Part shown: positions 20,278-27,883 of the stretch, one piece after another
Layout of the letters: each line of letters starts with the position of its first letter
Numbering within the stretch: position 1 is the first letter of the stretch
From: Bradyrhizobium sp. sBnM-33
GTDB lineage: Bacteria > Pseudomonadota > Alphaproteobacteria > Rhizobiales > Xanthobacteraceae
Assembly: GCF_032917945.1 (NCBI RefSeq)
Contig: NZ_CP136624.1
Coordinates: forward strand, 7,068,001-7,132,000
Length of the DNA: 64,000 bases
Reading direction: 5' to 3'
Notes under the pieces: generated by a model
Told to the model about the DNA's origin: nothing
Databases searched by the model: none
What the model saw: the letters and a program-made list of their open reading frames with translations, nothing else
Program-made: the position numbers and the translations under genes

Positions 20278-21057
20278 ATGGACCTGAAATTCTCCAAAGT
20301 GACGCGCAAGGGGCCGATCACGATCATCACGCTGTCGCGGCCGGAAGTGTACAATGCGTTGCATATCGATGCGCATTTCGAGCTCAACAAGGTGTTCGAC
20401 GATTTCTCCGCCGATCCCGCGCAATGGGTGGCGATCGTCACCGGCGCCGGCGACAAGGCGTTCTGCGCCGGCAACGATCTGAAATGGCAGGCGGCCGGGG
20501 GAAAGCGCGGCTGGGACAAGGGCGGCTTCGCCGGCCTCACCTCGCGCTTTGACTGCGACAAGCCGATCATCGCCGCCGTCAACGGCGTCGCGATGGGCGG
20601 CGGTTTCGAAATCGCGCTGGCCTGCGACCTCATCATTGCCTCGGAAAATGCGACCTTCGCGCTGCCCGAGCCGCGCGTTGGCCTCGCCGCGCTCGCCGGC
20701 GGCGTGCACCGGCTGCCGCGCCAGATCGGGCTGAAGCGCGCCATGGGCATGATCCTCACCGCCCGCCACGTATCGGCCAAGGAGGGCCTTGAGCTCGGCT
20801 TCGTCAACGAGGTGGTTCCCGCCGGCGAAGCGCTCGCCGCGGCGGAGCGCTGGGCGGAGACGATCTGCAAGAACTCGCCGATGTCGATCCGGGCCTCCAA
20901 GCAGGCGATTCAGCGCGGGCTTGAAGTTTCGCTGGAACAGGCTATCGCCGAGCAGCGGGAATATCCGGCGGTGAAGGCGATGGCGGCTTCGCAGGATTAC
21001 ATCGAGGGACCAAAGGCGTTTGCCGAGAAGCGGCCGCCGAAATGGCTGGGGCGGTGA
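20278..21057 (+). CDS. Enoyl-CoA hydratase (crotonase family)
   Basis: A 259-residue crotonase. Motifs: KAFCAGNDLKW near residue 63 and NGVAMGGGFEIALACD near 102. A Glu in ALPEPRVG fits the hydratase acid/base position. The pattern is close to crotonobetainyl-CoA hydratase-like members but the substrate is not certain. The ATG at 20278 (MDLKFSKV) follows GGGAGCAAAC; an upstream in-frame ATG at 20200 would add 26 basic residues not typical of the family. Divergent from the acyl-CoA dehydrogenase gene, sharing a 219-bp control region. Confidence 0.92.
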   Translation: MDLKFSKVTRKGPITIITLSRPEVYNALHIDAHFELNKVFDDFSADPAQWVAIVTGAGDKAFCAGNDLKWQAAGGKRGWDKGGFAGLTSRFDCDKPIIAAVNGVAMGGGFEIALACDLIIASENATFALPEPRVGLAALAGGVHRLPRQIGLKRAMGMILTARHVSAKEGLELGFVNEVVPAGEALAAAERWAETICKNSPMSIRASKQAIQRGLEVSLEQAIAEQREYPAVKAMAASQDYIEGPKAFAEKRPPKWLGR

Positions 21058-21077
21058 AGTTCTCGACGCCGCCTCCC

Positions 21078-21223
21078 CGTCATTGCGAGCCAACGGGTCG
21101 CGCGAATGCGCGCCCGATGACAGGCGCCGCGAAGCAATCCATTCCTCAACACGGGGATAGATGGATTGCTTCGTCGCTGCGCTCCCTTGCGCAAACGCTT
21201 CGCGTTTGTCGCAGGCAATGACG
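21078..21223. repeat. Palindromic intergenic repeat, family C, long-arm variant
   Basis: The left arm is the long type (CATTGCGAGCCAACGGGTCG, with nested hairpin and CGATGACAGGCG). The right arm is GGATTGCTTCGTCGC then a nested AAACGCTTCGCGTTT hairpin before GCAATGACGG. Lies between convergent crotonase and DUF6285 genes. Confidence 0.82.
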
Positions 21224-21243
21224 GTGGAGACTTGATCACTGCT

Positions 21244-21618
21244 CTACTTGCTCCCCAGCTCCCTCTTGTACGACGCGTAGTTCGGCTGATCGACAGCGAG
21301 CTTGTCCATGGTGGTCTGCCAGAGATGCTCTGATAGCCCCGGCGTCTGCAGATCGACTTCGCCTTTTGCAATTTTCTCCGACAGCGCGCGATTGAGGTCC
21401 ATCAGCGAGCCATCCATGCCGAGCAATCGCTTCAGCCGTGCCGCCTCGGCCGCATCGCTCCCCTGCTCCAGCGCCAGTTGCCGTGTGACGAGGTCCAGCG
21501 CATTGATGCCGACGCGGAGCTTGAAGGCGCTGTGGCCCTTGATCTCGGGAGCGATCTCGTTGCGGAGGAAATCCGCAACCGCTTTGATCAGTTCGGTGGG
21601 TGTCGGTTCGTCCTGCAT
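21244..21618 (-). CDS. DUF6285 family protein
   Basis: A 124-residue helical protein (MQDEPTPTELIKAVADFL, INALDLVTRQLALEQ, LWQTTMDKLAVDQPNYASYKRE), without signal or membrane segments. The pattern fits DUF6285, small proteins typically encoded immediately after an APH-like phosphotransferase in acyl-CoA dehydrogenase clusters. Here it starts 1 bp after the phosphotransferase stop. It probably assists that kinase, for example as a subunit, but no biochemistry is known to me. Confidence 0.72.
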   Translation of the reverse strand: MQDEPTPTELIKAVADFLRNEIAPEIKGHSAFKLRVGINALDLVTRQLALEQGSDAAEAARLKRLLGMDGSLMDLNRALSEKIAKGEVDLQTPGLSEHLWQTTMDKLAVDQPNYASYKRELGSK

Positions 21619-21619
21619 T

Positions 21620-22606
21620 TCACCCTCCTCGCGGCGCAAGCAGTCGTAGCAGATCGATCTCCGTCTCCGACGAACGCCGGCCGATCATGGCACGTTCCAT
21701 CGAGTGATCGGGGCCAGTGCGGAAGCGCTGCATCATGCCGCAGCACATGATGCCCCAGCGCAACGTGCCCATCACTTCCCAGAACATCACTCTGATAGGA
21801 TCGACCTTGCGGCCGCGTTCCTCGTAGCCTGCGAACAATTCCTCGCGGGAGCCGAAGCCGCCGACCGGCTTGTCGATCTCGCCGAAGCGCCAGGAGTTGA
21901 CGCAGATCCATCCCAAATCTTCCATCGGGTCGCCGAGATGCGCGAGCTCCCAATCCAGCACCGCGCGCACGCCATCGGGGCCGATGATCAGGTTGCCGTG
22001 GCGGAAATCGCCATGCACCAGCGTTACCTCTTTCGACGGCCCGGGATCGCGCTCGCGCAGCCAGCGCAGGGCGAGTTCGAACACCGGCCGCGGCCAGTTG
22101 AAGCTGCGGTATTCCCGCTCGAGGTCGGCGATCTCCTTTGTCGTGCTCATCTCGCGCAACTTCGGCAACTTCGTAGCCGGCAGGCCGTGTATGCCGGCGA
22201 TCACGCGGCCGAGCTGTCGCGCCAGGATCGGCCGCGCCTTGGCGAACTGCTCATCGCGCAGAATCTTCCGCGCGATGGTCTCGCCCTCGATGCGTTGCAT
22301 GATGAAGCCGCGGCCGAGTTCGTCCTCGGGCTTGAGCACATGCATCACGCGCGGCGACGGCAGGCCGGCGTCATGGGCCAATTGCATAAGCGTCGCCTCG
22401 GCATCGAGGCCGGCGGCGCGCCCCGGCGAAGCGCCATAGCCCGGCGGCGCGCGGCGCAGGATGGCGCCGATATTGCCGCCGGGATGCACGATGTCGAAGG
22501 TCCAGGTCTCCTGGCTGGCGCCACCGGAGAGCTTGGCGGCGCCGGTCACGCCGGTTGCTCCCGGATACCAGGAGGCGACGCAGCGCCCAAGTTGGCTCTC
22601 GATCAT
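21620..22606 (-). CDS. APH-type phosphotransferase (ACAD10/11-associated kinase)
   Basis: A 328-residue aminoglycoside-phosphotransferase/choline-kinase fold protein. The catalytic loop HGDFRHGNLI is near residue 197 and the metal-binding DWELAHLGDP near 216. The N-terminal GGASQETWTF is the nucleotide-binding loop. Family members of this clade (kinase domain of ACAD10/11) phosphorylate hydroxyacyl-CoAs so that an acyl-CoA dehydrogenase can eliminate phosphate. Its start overlaps the crotonase stop by 4 bp (ATGA) and it is followed directly by DUF6285, giving a three-gene operon. Antibiotic resistance is unlikely given this context. Confidence 0.88.
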   Translation of the reverse strand: MIESQLGRCVASWYPGATGVTGAAKLSGGASQETWTFDIVHPGGNIGAILRRAPPGYGASPGRAAGLDAEATLMQLAHDAGLPSPRVMHVLKPEDELGRGFIMQRIEGETIARKILRDEQFAKARPILARQLGRVIAGIHGLPATKLPKLREMSTTKEIADLEREYRSFNWPRPVFELALRWLRERDPGPSKEVTLVHGDFRHGNLIIGPDGVRAVLDWELAHLGDPMEDLGWICVNSWRFGEIDKPVGGFGSREELFAGYEERGRKVDPIRVMFWEVMGTLRWGIMCCGMMQRFRTGPDHSMERAMIGRRSSETEIDLLRLLAPRGG

Positions 22607-23394
22607 TTGCCCTTAAACTTGGCGGGACGTTTTTCCAGGAACGCGGTGACGCCTTCCTTGAAATCTTCGGCCGCGCCGGCGATGCGTTGCGATTCGAATT
22701 CGAGGTTGAGCTGTTCCTCAAAGGAATTTTCCGGGCTGTCCCAGTAAAGCTTTCGGATCAGCGACAGCGCAATCGTCGGGCCATTGGCGAGTTCATGCGC
22801 GAGCTTCATCGCCTCTTCCATCAGAACTGCGTCGTCATAGACACGGTTGACGAGGCCCCATTCCAGCGCCTTCTCTGCCGGCAACCGGTCGCCCATCAGC
22901 GACAATTCGACCGAGCGCGCCTTGCCGATCATGCGCGGCAACAGCCAGGTTGAGCCGCAGTCCGGCACCAGGCCGATGCGTCGGAACGCCTGCAGGAAAT
23001 AGGACGAGCGGGCGCAAAGGATCATGTCGCCCATCAGCGCAAAGCTCATGCCAGCGCCCGCAGCGGGACCGTTGACGGCCGTGACGATCGGACAATGCAG
23101 CCGGCGCAGCCGCCGCAGGAACGGATGAAAGCCGATCTCCAGCGATTGCCCGGCGTTGCTCTTGCCGGGCTTCTGGTTGTTGCGGCCCTGCAGATTGGCC
23201 CCGGTGCAGAACGCGCGTCCGGCGCCGGTCAGCACGACGCAACGCACCTCCTCCCGCTTCTCCTCGATCGCATCGAGCGCCTCGCCGAGCCCGCCCAGCA
23301 TGTCCATCGAGACCGCGTTCATGACCTCCTGATGGTCGAGCTTGAGAACCGCGACCGGGCCATCGAAATCGAGCGTGACGTGCTTGAACTGCAT
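22603..23394 (-). CDS. Enoyl-CoA hydratase/isomerase (PaaG-like)
   Basis: A 263-residue crotonase. GRAFCTGANLQG near residue 63 and NGPAAGAGMSFALMGDMIL near 115 are the two oxyanion-hole motifs. The RRIGLVPDCGSTWLLPR segment with an Asp is typical of PaaG-type isomerases (2-(1,2-epoxy-dihydrophenyl)acetyl-CoA isomerase) and dienoyl-CoA isomerases. No other paa genes are in the window, so phenylacetate use cannot be claimed. It is the first gene of the crotonase-kinase-DUF6285 operon and is divergent from an SDR gene. Confidence 0.9.
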   Translation of the reverse strand: MQFKHVTLDFDGPVAVLKLDHQEVMNAVSMDMLGGLGEALDAIEEKREEVRCVVLTGAGRAFCTGANLQGRNNQKPGKSNAGQSLEIGFHPFLRRLRRLHCPIVTAVNGPAAGAGMSFALMGDMILCARSSYFLQAFRRIGLVPDCGSTWLLPRMIGKARSVELSLMGDRLPAEKALEWGLVNRVYDDAVLMEEAMKLAHELANGPTIALSLIRKLYWDSPENSFEEQLNLEFESQRIAGAAEDFKEGVTAFLEKRPAKFKGK

Positions 23395-23547
23395 TGTTTC
23401 CTCATGACTTGTGTTTACGCGCTATTTCGCTGCGCGGAAGATCGGACGGTGTCTCGCCCATATTTGATTTTCCTGACGGCGTTGTCCATGCTTGCAGCAG
23501 AACATCTGCCCGCCACTGGGCGCACGACCTATCGCGCCCCAAAGCGA

Positions 23548-24339
23548 ATGGAAACATCCATGAGCATCTTTGATCTTACCGGCCTAACAGCCGTCATCAC
23601 TGGCGGCAACGGCGGCATTGGTCTTGGCATCGCGCAGGCGCTGAACGCGCAAGGCTGCAACGTCTCGATCTGGGGCCGCAATGGCGAGAAGAACAAGAGC
23701 GCTGCCGCGACGATGTCGGCCGGGCCCGGCAAGGTGCATACGCAGGTCTGCGATGTCTCGCATACCGCCTCCGTCAAGGCCGCGATGCAGGCAACGCTCG
23801 ACACGTTCGGCCGTGTTGACGGCTGTTTTGCCAATGCCGGCATCGGCGGCGGCGGACGCCGCGCCTTCATCGACCGCACCGAGGAGGAATGGCGACGCAT
23901 GTTCGCGACCAATCTCGACGGGGTCTTCCACGTGTTTCAGGCCGCCGCCCGCCACATGACCGAACGTGCGGAAGCCGGCGACAAATTCGGCCGGCTGGTT
24001 GCGACCTCGAGCCTGGCGTCCTTGTTCGGCACCGCGCGCAACGAGCATTACGCCGGCACCAAGGCGGCGCTGAACGCGCTGTGCCGGGCGCTCGCGGTTG
24101 AGCTGGCGCGCTACGGCGTTACCGCAAACGCGATCCTGCCCGGCTGGATCAAGAGCGACATGACGTCGGGGCTGATGGCCAACGACAAGTTTGTCGGCAA
24201 CGTGATGCCGCGCATTCCGGTGCGCCGCTTCGGCGAACCCGCGGATTTCGGCGGCATCGCGGTCTACATCATGAGCAAGGCATCATCGTATCATACGGCG
24301 GATTGCTTTGTAATCGATGGCGGATATACGGCGTTTTGA
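23548..24339 (+). CDS. SDR-family oxidoreductase
   Basis: A 263-residue classical short-chain dehydrogenase: ITGGNGGIGLGIA near residue 18, ANAG near 95, catalytic Ser in ATSSLAS, and YAGTK providing Tyr and Lys. It ends with CFVIDGGYTAF, the usual SDR tail. The N-terminus could be ATG 23548 (METSMSIF) or ATG 23560; neither has a strong SD. Divergent from the PaaG-like crotonase with a 153-bp gap. It probably oxidises a 3-hydroxyacyl-CoA or similar alcohol in the same pathway. Confidence 0.88.
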   Translation: METSMSIFDLTGLTAVITGGNGGIGLGIAQALNAQGCNVSIWGRNGEKNKSAAATMSAGPGKVHTQVCDVSHTASVKAAMQATLDTFGRVDGCFANAGIGGGGRRAFIDRTEEEWRRMFATNLDGVFHVFQAAARHMTERAEAGDKFGRLVATSSLASLFGTARNEHYAGTKAALNALCRALAVELARYGVTANAILPGWIKSDMTSGLMANDKFVGNVMPRIPVRRFGEPADFGGIAVYIMSKASSYHTADCFVIDGGYTAF

Positions 24340-24368
24340 GGTTGGGCCGCATTGATGTAACGACTTCG

Positions 24369-24460
24369 TGGTTCGAGACGCGCGGCGTTGCCGAACTCCT
24401 CGCCATGAGGGTCTAAGATCTCATCCTGAGGAGGCGCGAAGCGCCGTCTCGAAGGATGCA
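24369..24460. repeat. Palindromic intergenic repeat, family F
   Basis: GGTTCGAGACGCGCGG on the left and CGCGAAGCGCCGTCTCGAAGG on the right, with CTCGCCATGAGGG/CTCATCCTGAGG pairing. It is adjacent to the left side of the IS110-type element. Confidence 0.75.
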
Positions 24461-24479
24461 GGTCCGCGCTCTCTCCACG

Positions 24480-25845
24480 TCATGTATGGACGGCTCCCTC
24501 TCGGCAAGGGCTTTTTGGTGCTTCGGCAATGGATCGGGGAGCGGTCATGTATACGGCCTCGAGAAGCGGCCATTGACCGCGGGCCCTGATGGAGATCGCG
24601 GATCGAATTCCAATCATTGCGGCGCGCTGTGACGCGCGATGACGTGTCGGAGTGTTTCGATCCTGGTTTCCTGACCATTTGCCATCACACCTTAATTGCC
24701 CTTCCGATAGGGGATGAGCGCGAGCGCGGCGGCTGTCGCCCTTCAACTAGGCAGCAGCCGGCGCGCTCGCGCGGTCTCGGTAAACTTCTCCTTTGCTCAG
24801 CATGGCCCAGAGGATGCGCGCGGCTTTAGCGGCGAACGCCACCATGGCGACCTTGTAAGGCCGCCGCGCCAAAAGATCGCGCAGCCACGGGTCGCTGACG
24901 CCGCGCCTCTTTTGCTGCCGCAGATGGGCGCTGGCTCCGCTGATCAGCAGCGCGCGCAACATACGATCTCCCTGTTTGGAGATACGCCCTGGGCGATGCT
25001 TGCCGCCAGTACCGTGGTCCTTGCCGGTGAGCCCGATCCAGGCGGCGAAGTCCCGACCGGAGCGAAACACCTTCGCATCGGGCACTTTGGCCAACACCGT
25101 ACTGGCGATGATCGGGCCGACGCCTGGGACTTCCATCAGCCGGCGCGCGTCCCGATCGCATCTGGCAGCCTTCGCGATCTGCCGTTCAAGCACGCGTTCA
25201 TCGGCATTGAGCGCCTGCCAGTGCTGCGCCAGCATCAACAGAGCACATCGCATCATCTCCGGAATCTCTTCGCTCGGCTCCTCAAGCTTGGCCATCAGCT
25301 CACACAGCCCCTGATGTCCTTGCGCGGCCACGATCCCGAGCTCGCTCAGCGCTGCCCGCAAGGCGTTTGCCACCATCGTCCGCTGGCGAACCAGCAAGGC
25401 ACGTGTGCCATGAACCGCCAGCGTGGCCTGTTGCTCGACGCTCTTCACCGGAACAAAGCGCATCGTCGGCCGGCCCACTGCCTCGCAGACACCTTCCGCA
25501 TCCCGGCCGTCGTTCTTGTTGCGCTTGACGTAGGGCTTCACATAGGCCGGCGGCATCAGTCGCACCTCATGGCCATAGCGCCTGATCACCCGGGCCCAAT
25601 GATGTGCGCTCCCGCAAGCCTCCATGCCAACCAGGCACGGTGGCAACCCCGCAAACTACGGCAGCCCGCCTGAGCTGCCGCCTCAGCACAACCCTTCCCG
25701 ATGCATCAATCCCGTGAACCTGAAACACGTTCTTAGCCAGATCCAACCCAATCGTGCTAATCTTCGTCATGGACGGTCCCCTTGTCTGGTTCGACTCAGC
25801 ATCGCCAGTCTGGCACATCGATGCCGTTCGGGGGCCGTCCACCCC
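24480..25845 (-). mobile_element. IS110-type insertion sequence (approximate limits)
   Basis: The element holds one disrupted transposase gene plus about 265 bp of non-coding sequence on its 3' side. IS110-family elements usually lack terminal inverted repeats, and none is obvious here. Similar ATGGACGG(C/T)(T)CCC motifs lie at 24486 and 25769 in direct orientation. The limits are set by the flanking family F repeat (left) and family C repeat (right), and are uncertain by tens of bases. Confidence 0.6.
24747..25770 (-). pseudogene. IS110-family transposase, frameshifted
   Basis: The N-terminal part starts at ATG 25770 (MTKISTIGLDLAKNVFQVHG, with the first catalytic Asp of the DEDD domain). 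The reading frame is lost near 25655-25658, just before FAGLPPCLVGMEACG. The rest continues in another frame to 24747 with KRNKNDGRDAEG (two acidic residues), LMEVPGVGPIIAS and a C-terminal TransposIS20 domain (DFAAWIGLTGKDH). The coding span is 1,024 bp, not a multiple of three, which agrees with a single frameshift. The element is therefore probably unable to move on its own, unless recoding occurs. Confidence 0.87.
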
Positions 25846-25960
25846 ATCATTGCGAGCCAACGGGTCGCGCGAATGCGCGCCCGATGACAGGCTCCGCGAA
25901 GCAATCCATCTTTCCGTGTACGAGGTGACAATGGATTGCTTCGCTGCGCTCGCAATGACG
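25846..25960. repeat. Palindromic intergenic repeat, family C, long-arm variant
   Basis: The left arm is almost the same as that at 21078 (ATTGCGAGCCAACGGGTCGC with nested GCGCGAATGCGCGC and GATGACAGGCTCC). The right arm is the short type ending CTCGCAATGACG. Confidence 0.85.
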
Positions 25961-26021
25961 GGGATATGGCTTCGCGATCTCGCGACGCGCTTGCGAGCGC
26001 GGCAAACCGGTCGGCGGAGCT

Positions 26022-26114
26022 GTAGGGTGGGCAAAGCGATAGCGTGCCCACCATCAAGTACCGTGCTCGATGATAGATGGCGGGCACGGCGCTATCGCGC
26101 CTTTGCCCACCCTG
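26022..26114. repeat. Palindromic intergenic repeat, family H
   Basis: GTAGGGTGGGCAAAGCGATA on the left and GCGCCTTTGCCCACCCTGC on the right, with GCGTGCCCACCAT/ATGGCGGGCACGG inside. It lies just downstream of htpX. A second copy is at 33523-33611. Confidence 0.85.
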
Positions 26115-26129
26115 CGGACTTGACCTCAG

Positions 26130-27065
26130 TTATCCCCACGGGCCGCGCGAGGCCGAGGTTCGGCCCCACGGACTGCGGCGCGGATAGTTGCCGCGGGCGT
26201 TGACGGAAAGCGTTCCACCGTGTGCGCCCATCTGCGCCGCGAGCTGCTGCAACGCGGCGATGCGGTTCTCGGTCGAGGGGTGCGTCGTGAACAGATTGTC
26301 CATGCCCTGACCCGACAACGGGTTGATGATGAACATGTGCGCCGTCGCCGGATTGCGCTCGGCTTCGACATTCGGCACGACATGCGCGGCGTTGGCGATC
26401 TTGGCCAGCGCGGACGCGAGCCACAGCGGCTGGCCGCAGATGCGGGCGCCGAGATCGTCAGCGGCGTATTCGCGCGTCCGGCTGATCGCCATCTGCACCA
26501 GCATGGCGCCAAGCGGGGCCAGGATCATCATGGCGATCGAGCCGATGATACCCGGGCCTTGGTCGCGGTTGCCGCCAAAGAACATACCGAACTGCGCCAG
26601 CATCGAGACCGCACCGGCAATGGTCGCGGTGATGGTCATCAGCAGCGTATCGTGATTCTTGATGTGCGCGAGCTCGTGCGCGATCACGCCCGCGAGTTCT
26701 TCGCGGCTGACCGACTGCACCAGACCCGTGGTGACCGCAACCGCCGCGTTCTGCGGATTGCGGCCGGTGGCGAACGCGTTGGGCTGCGGCTCGTCCATCA
26801 GGAACACGCGCGGCATCGGCAAACCGGCGCGGCCGGCGAGTTCAGCCACGAGATTGAAGAGGTCGGGCGCCGTGCGCTGGTCGACCTCATGGGCGCCGTA
26901 CATCGACAGCACCATGCGGTCCGAATTCCAGTAGGCGAACAGGTTGGTCGCAGCCGCGATCACGAGCGCGATCGTGGCACCGCTGGCGCCGCCGATCAGA
27001 TAGCCGACGCCCATGAAGAGGCCGGTGAGACCGGCCAGCAGAATGGCAGTCTTCAGATAGCTCAT
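26130..27065 (-). CDS. htpX: HtpX-type membrane zinc metalloprotease
   Basis: A 311-residue inner-membrane M48 protease that degrades damaged membrane proteins. Two N-terminal membrane helices (residues 5-22 and 28-46) precede the active site HELAH in [14 protein letters not shown]; two more helices follow ([17 protein letters not shown] and [15 protein letters not shown]). The third zinc ligand is a Glu in [13 protein letters not shown]. The start ATG at 27065 (MSYLKTA) is preceded by GGGAGAC. The C-terminus ends [15 protein letters not shown], Pro/Gly/Trp-rich as in rhizobial HtpX. Single-gene unit; stress-dependent control is known elsewhere but no site was recognised. Confidence 0.95.
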   Translation of the reverse strand: MSYLKTAILLAGLTGLFMGVGYLIGGASGATIALVIAAATNLFAYWNSDRMVLSMYGAHEVDQRTAPDLFNLVAELAGRAGLPMPRVFLMDEPQPNAFATGRNPQNAAVAVTTGLVQSVSREELAGVIAHELAHIKNHDTLLMTITATIAGAVSMLAQFGMFFGGNRDQGPGIIGSIAMMILAPLGAMLVQMAISRTREYAADDLGARICGQPLWLASALAKIANAAHVVPNVEAERNPATAHMFIINPLSGQGMDNLFTTHPSTENRIAALQQLAAQMGAHGGTLSVNARGNYPRRSPWGRTSASRGPWG

Positions 27066-27417
27066 TGTCGTCTCCCTGCTACCGTGGCCGAAGCCCACGG
27101 CCGTCTACGGCCGCGGCCGAAGCCCGCGGCTGTATCCAAGAGGTAGGAACTCCCCCGCCAGCGCTTCAAGACGTCGGGGTGCGTCGAGGCGCCGCGTTTG
27201 GAAACCAATTTCCGGCACCGGATTACCGACGCGTAATCTGCCAGTTCAGGCCGCCTCGCAGACCTCCCGCCGGTTGCCACCCGCCTGCTTGTACAACGCC
27301 AACGGCGCCGTCTACATTACCTGTCAACGAGCAGCGCGCGGGGGTGTTCCGTCCCGAGAGGGTAAAGCGCAAAGCAAAGGCGTCTGTTCGTCGGAAAAAC
27401 TGGGAGGAATTTTAAGA
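27066..27417. other. 352-bp intergenic region between htpX and the VOC gene
   Basis: It holds a local GGCCG-rich repeat (27085-27133: CGAAGCCCACGGCCG and CGAAGCCCGCGGC), the htpX promoter side, and near its right end the promoter at 27289-27318. No small gene is supported. Confidence 0.5.
27289..27318 (+). promoter_or_regulatory. Sigma70-like promoter of the VOC gene
   Basis: TTGTAC (27289-27294), an 18-bp spacer and TACATT (27313-27318). It is followed by CAACGAGC at 27324-27331. The same hexamers, spacing and downstream box occur before the acyl-CoA dehydrogenase gene at 29328-29357. Located about 100 bp before the ATG at 27418. Confidence 0.6.
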
Positions 27418-27798
27418 ATGTTTTCGCATGTGATGATCGGCACCAACGACCTCGACAAGGCCAAGGCGTTCTATGACGCATTGCTCGGCACGCTTGGTGT
27501 GCGGCCGGCGCGGGTCGACGGCCACCGCATTTTCTACATCACCAAGACCGGAATATTCTCGGTGACCAAGCCGATCAACGGCCAGCCCGCGACCCCGGCC
27601 AATGGCGGCACGATCGGCTTTGCGGCGGACTCGCCCGAACAGGCCGACGCATGGCACGCGGCCGGCATCGCCAATGGCGGAACGACTTGCGAAAATCCGC
27701 CGGGCATCCGCGAAGGCAGCACTGGCAAACTCTACCTCGCTTACTTGCGCGATCTCGACGGCAACAAGATCTGCGCGATGCACCGGATGCCGGCGTAA
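27418..27798 (+). CDS. VOC (glyoxalase/dioxygenase-fold) family protein
   Basis: A 126-residue single vicinal-oxygen-chelate module: FSHVMIGTNDLDKAKAFYDALLG at the N-terminus gives the first metal-side His, and the C-terminal YLRDLDGNKICAMHR ends the second beta-alpha-beta-beta-beta unit. Enzymes of the fold include glyoxalase I and ring dioxygenases; without more ligands the reaction cannot be assigned. The ATG at 27418 has a good SD (GGGAGGAAT, 8 nt upstream). Its promoter closely matches that of the acyl-CoA dehydrogenase at 29421, so the two are probably co-regulated. Confidence 0.85.
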   Translation: MFSHVMIGTNDLDKAKAFYDALLGTLGVRPARVDGHRIFYITKTGIFSVTKPINGQPATPANGGTIGFAADSPEQADAWHAAGIANGGTTCENPPGIREGSTGKLYLAYLRDLDGNKICAMHRMPA

Positions 27799-27808
27799 AC
27801 GAAGATTG

Positions 27809-27843
27809 CAGGGTGGGTTTAGCCGAAGGCGTAACCCACCCTG
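27809..27843. repeat. Short palindrome, possible terminator
   Basis: CAGGGTGGGTT (27809-27819) pairs with AACCCACCCTG (27833-27843), an 11-bp perfect stem with a 13-nt loop, just after the VOC stop codon. Confidence 0.65.
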
Positions 27844-27883
27844 CGCAGCACGGGTTGCGGCACAATCGAAGGAACGTCCGGCC

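Noticed and set aside
21620..22606. Aminoglycoside resistance gene
   Set aside because: The APH fold is present, but the operon with a crotonase and DUF6285 fits a hydroxyacyl-CoA kinase rather than resistance.
23095..23547. Longer N-terminus for the SDR at 23548
   Set aside because: It would be antisense to the PaaG-like crotonase, and the SDR family starts at MSIFDLTG.
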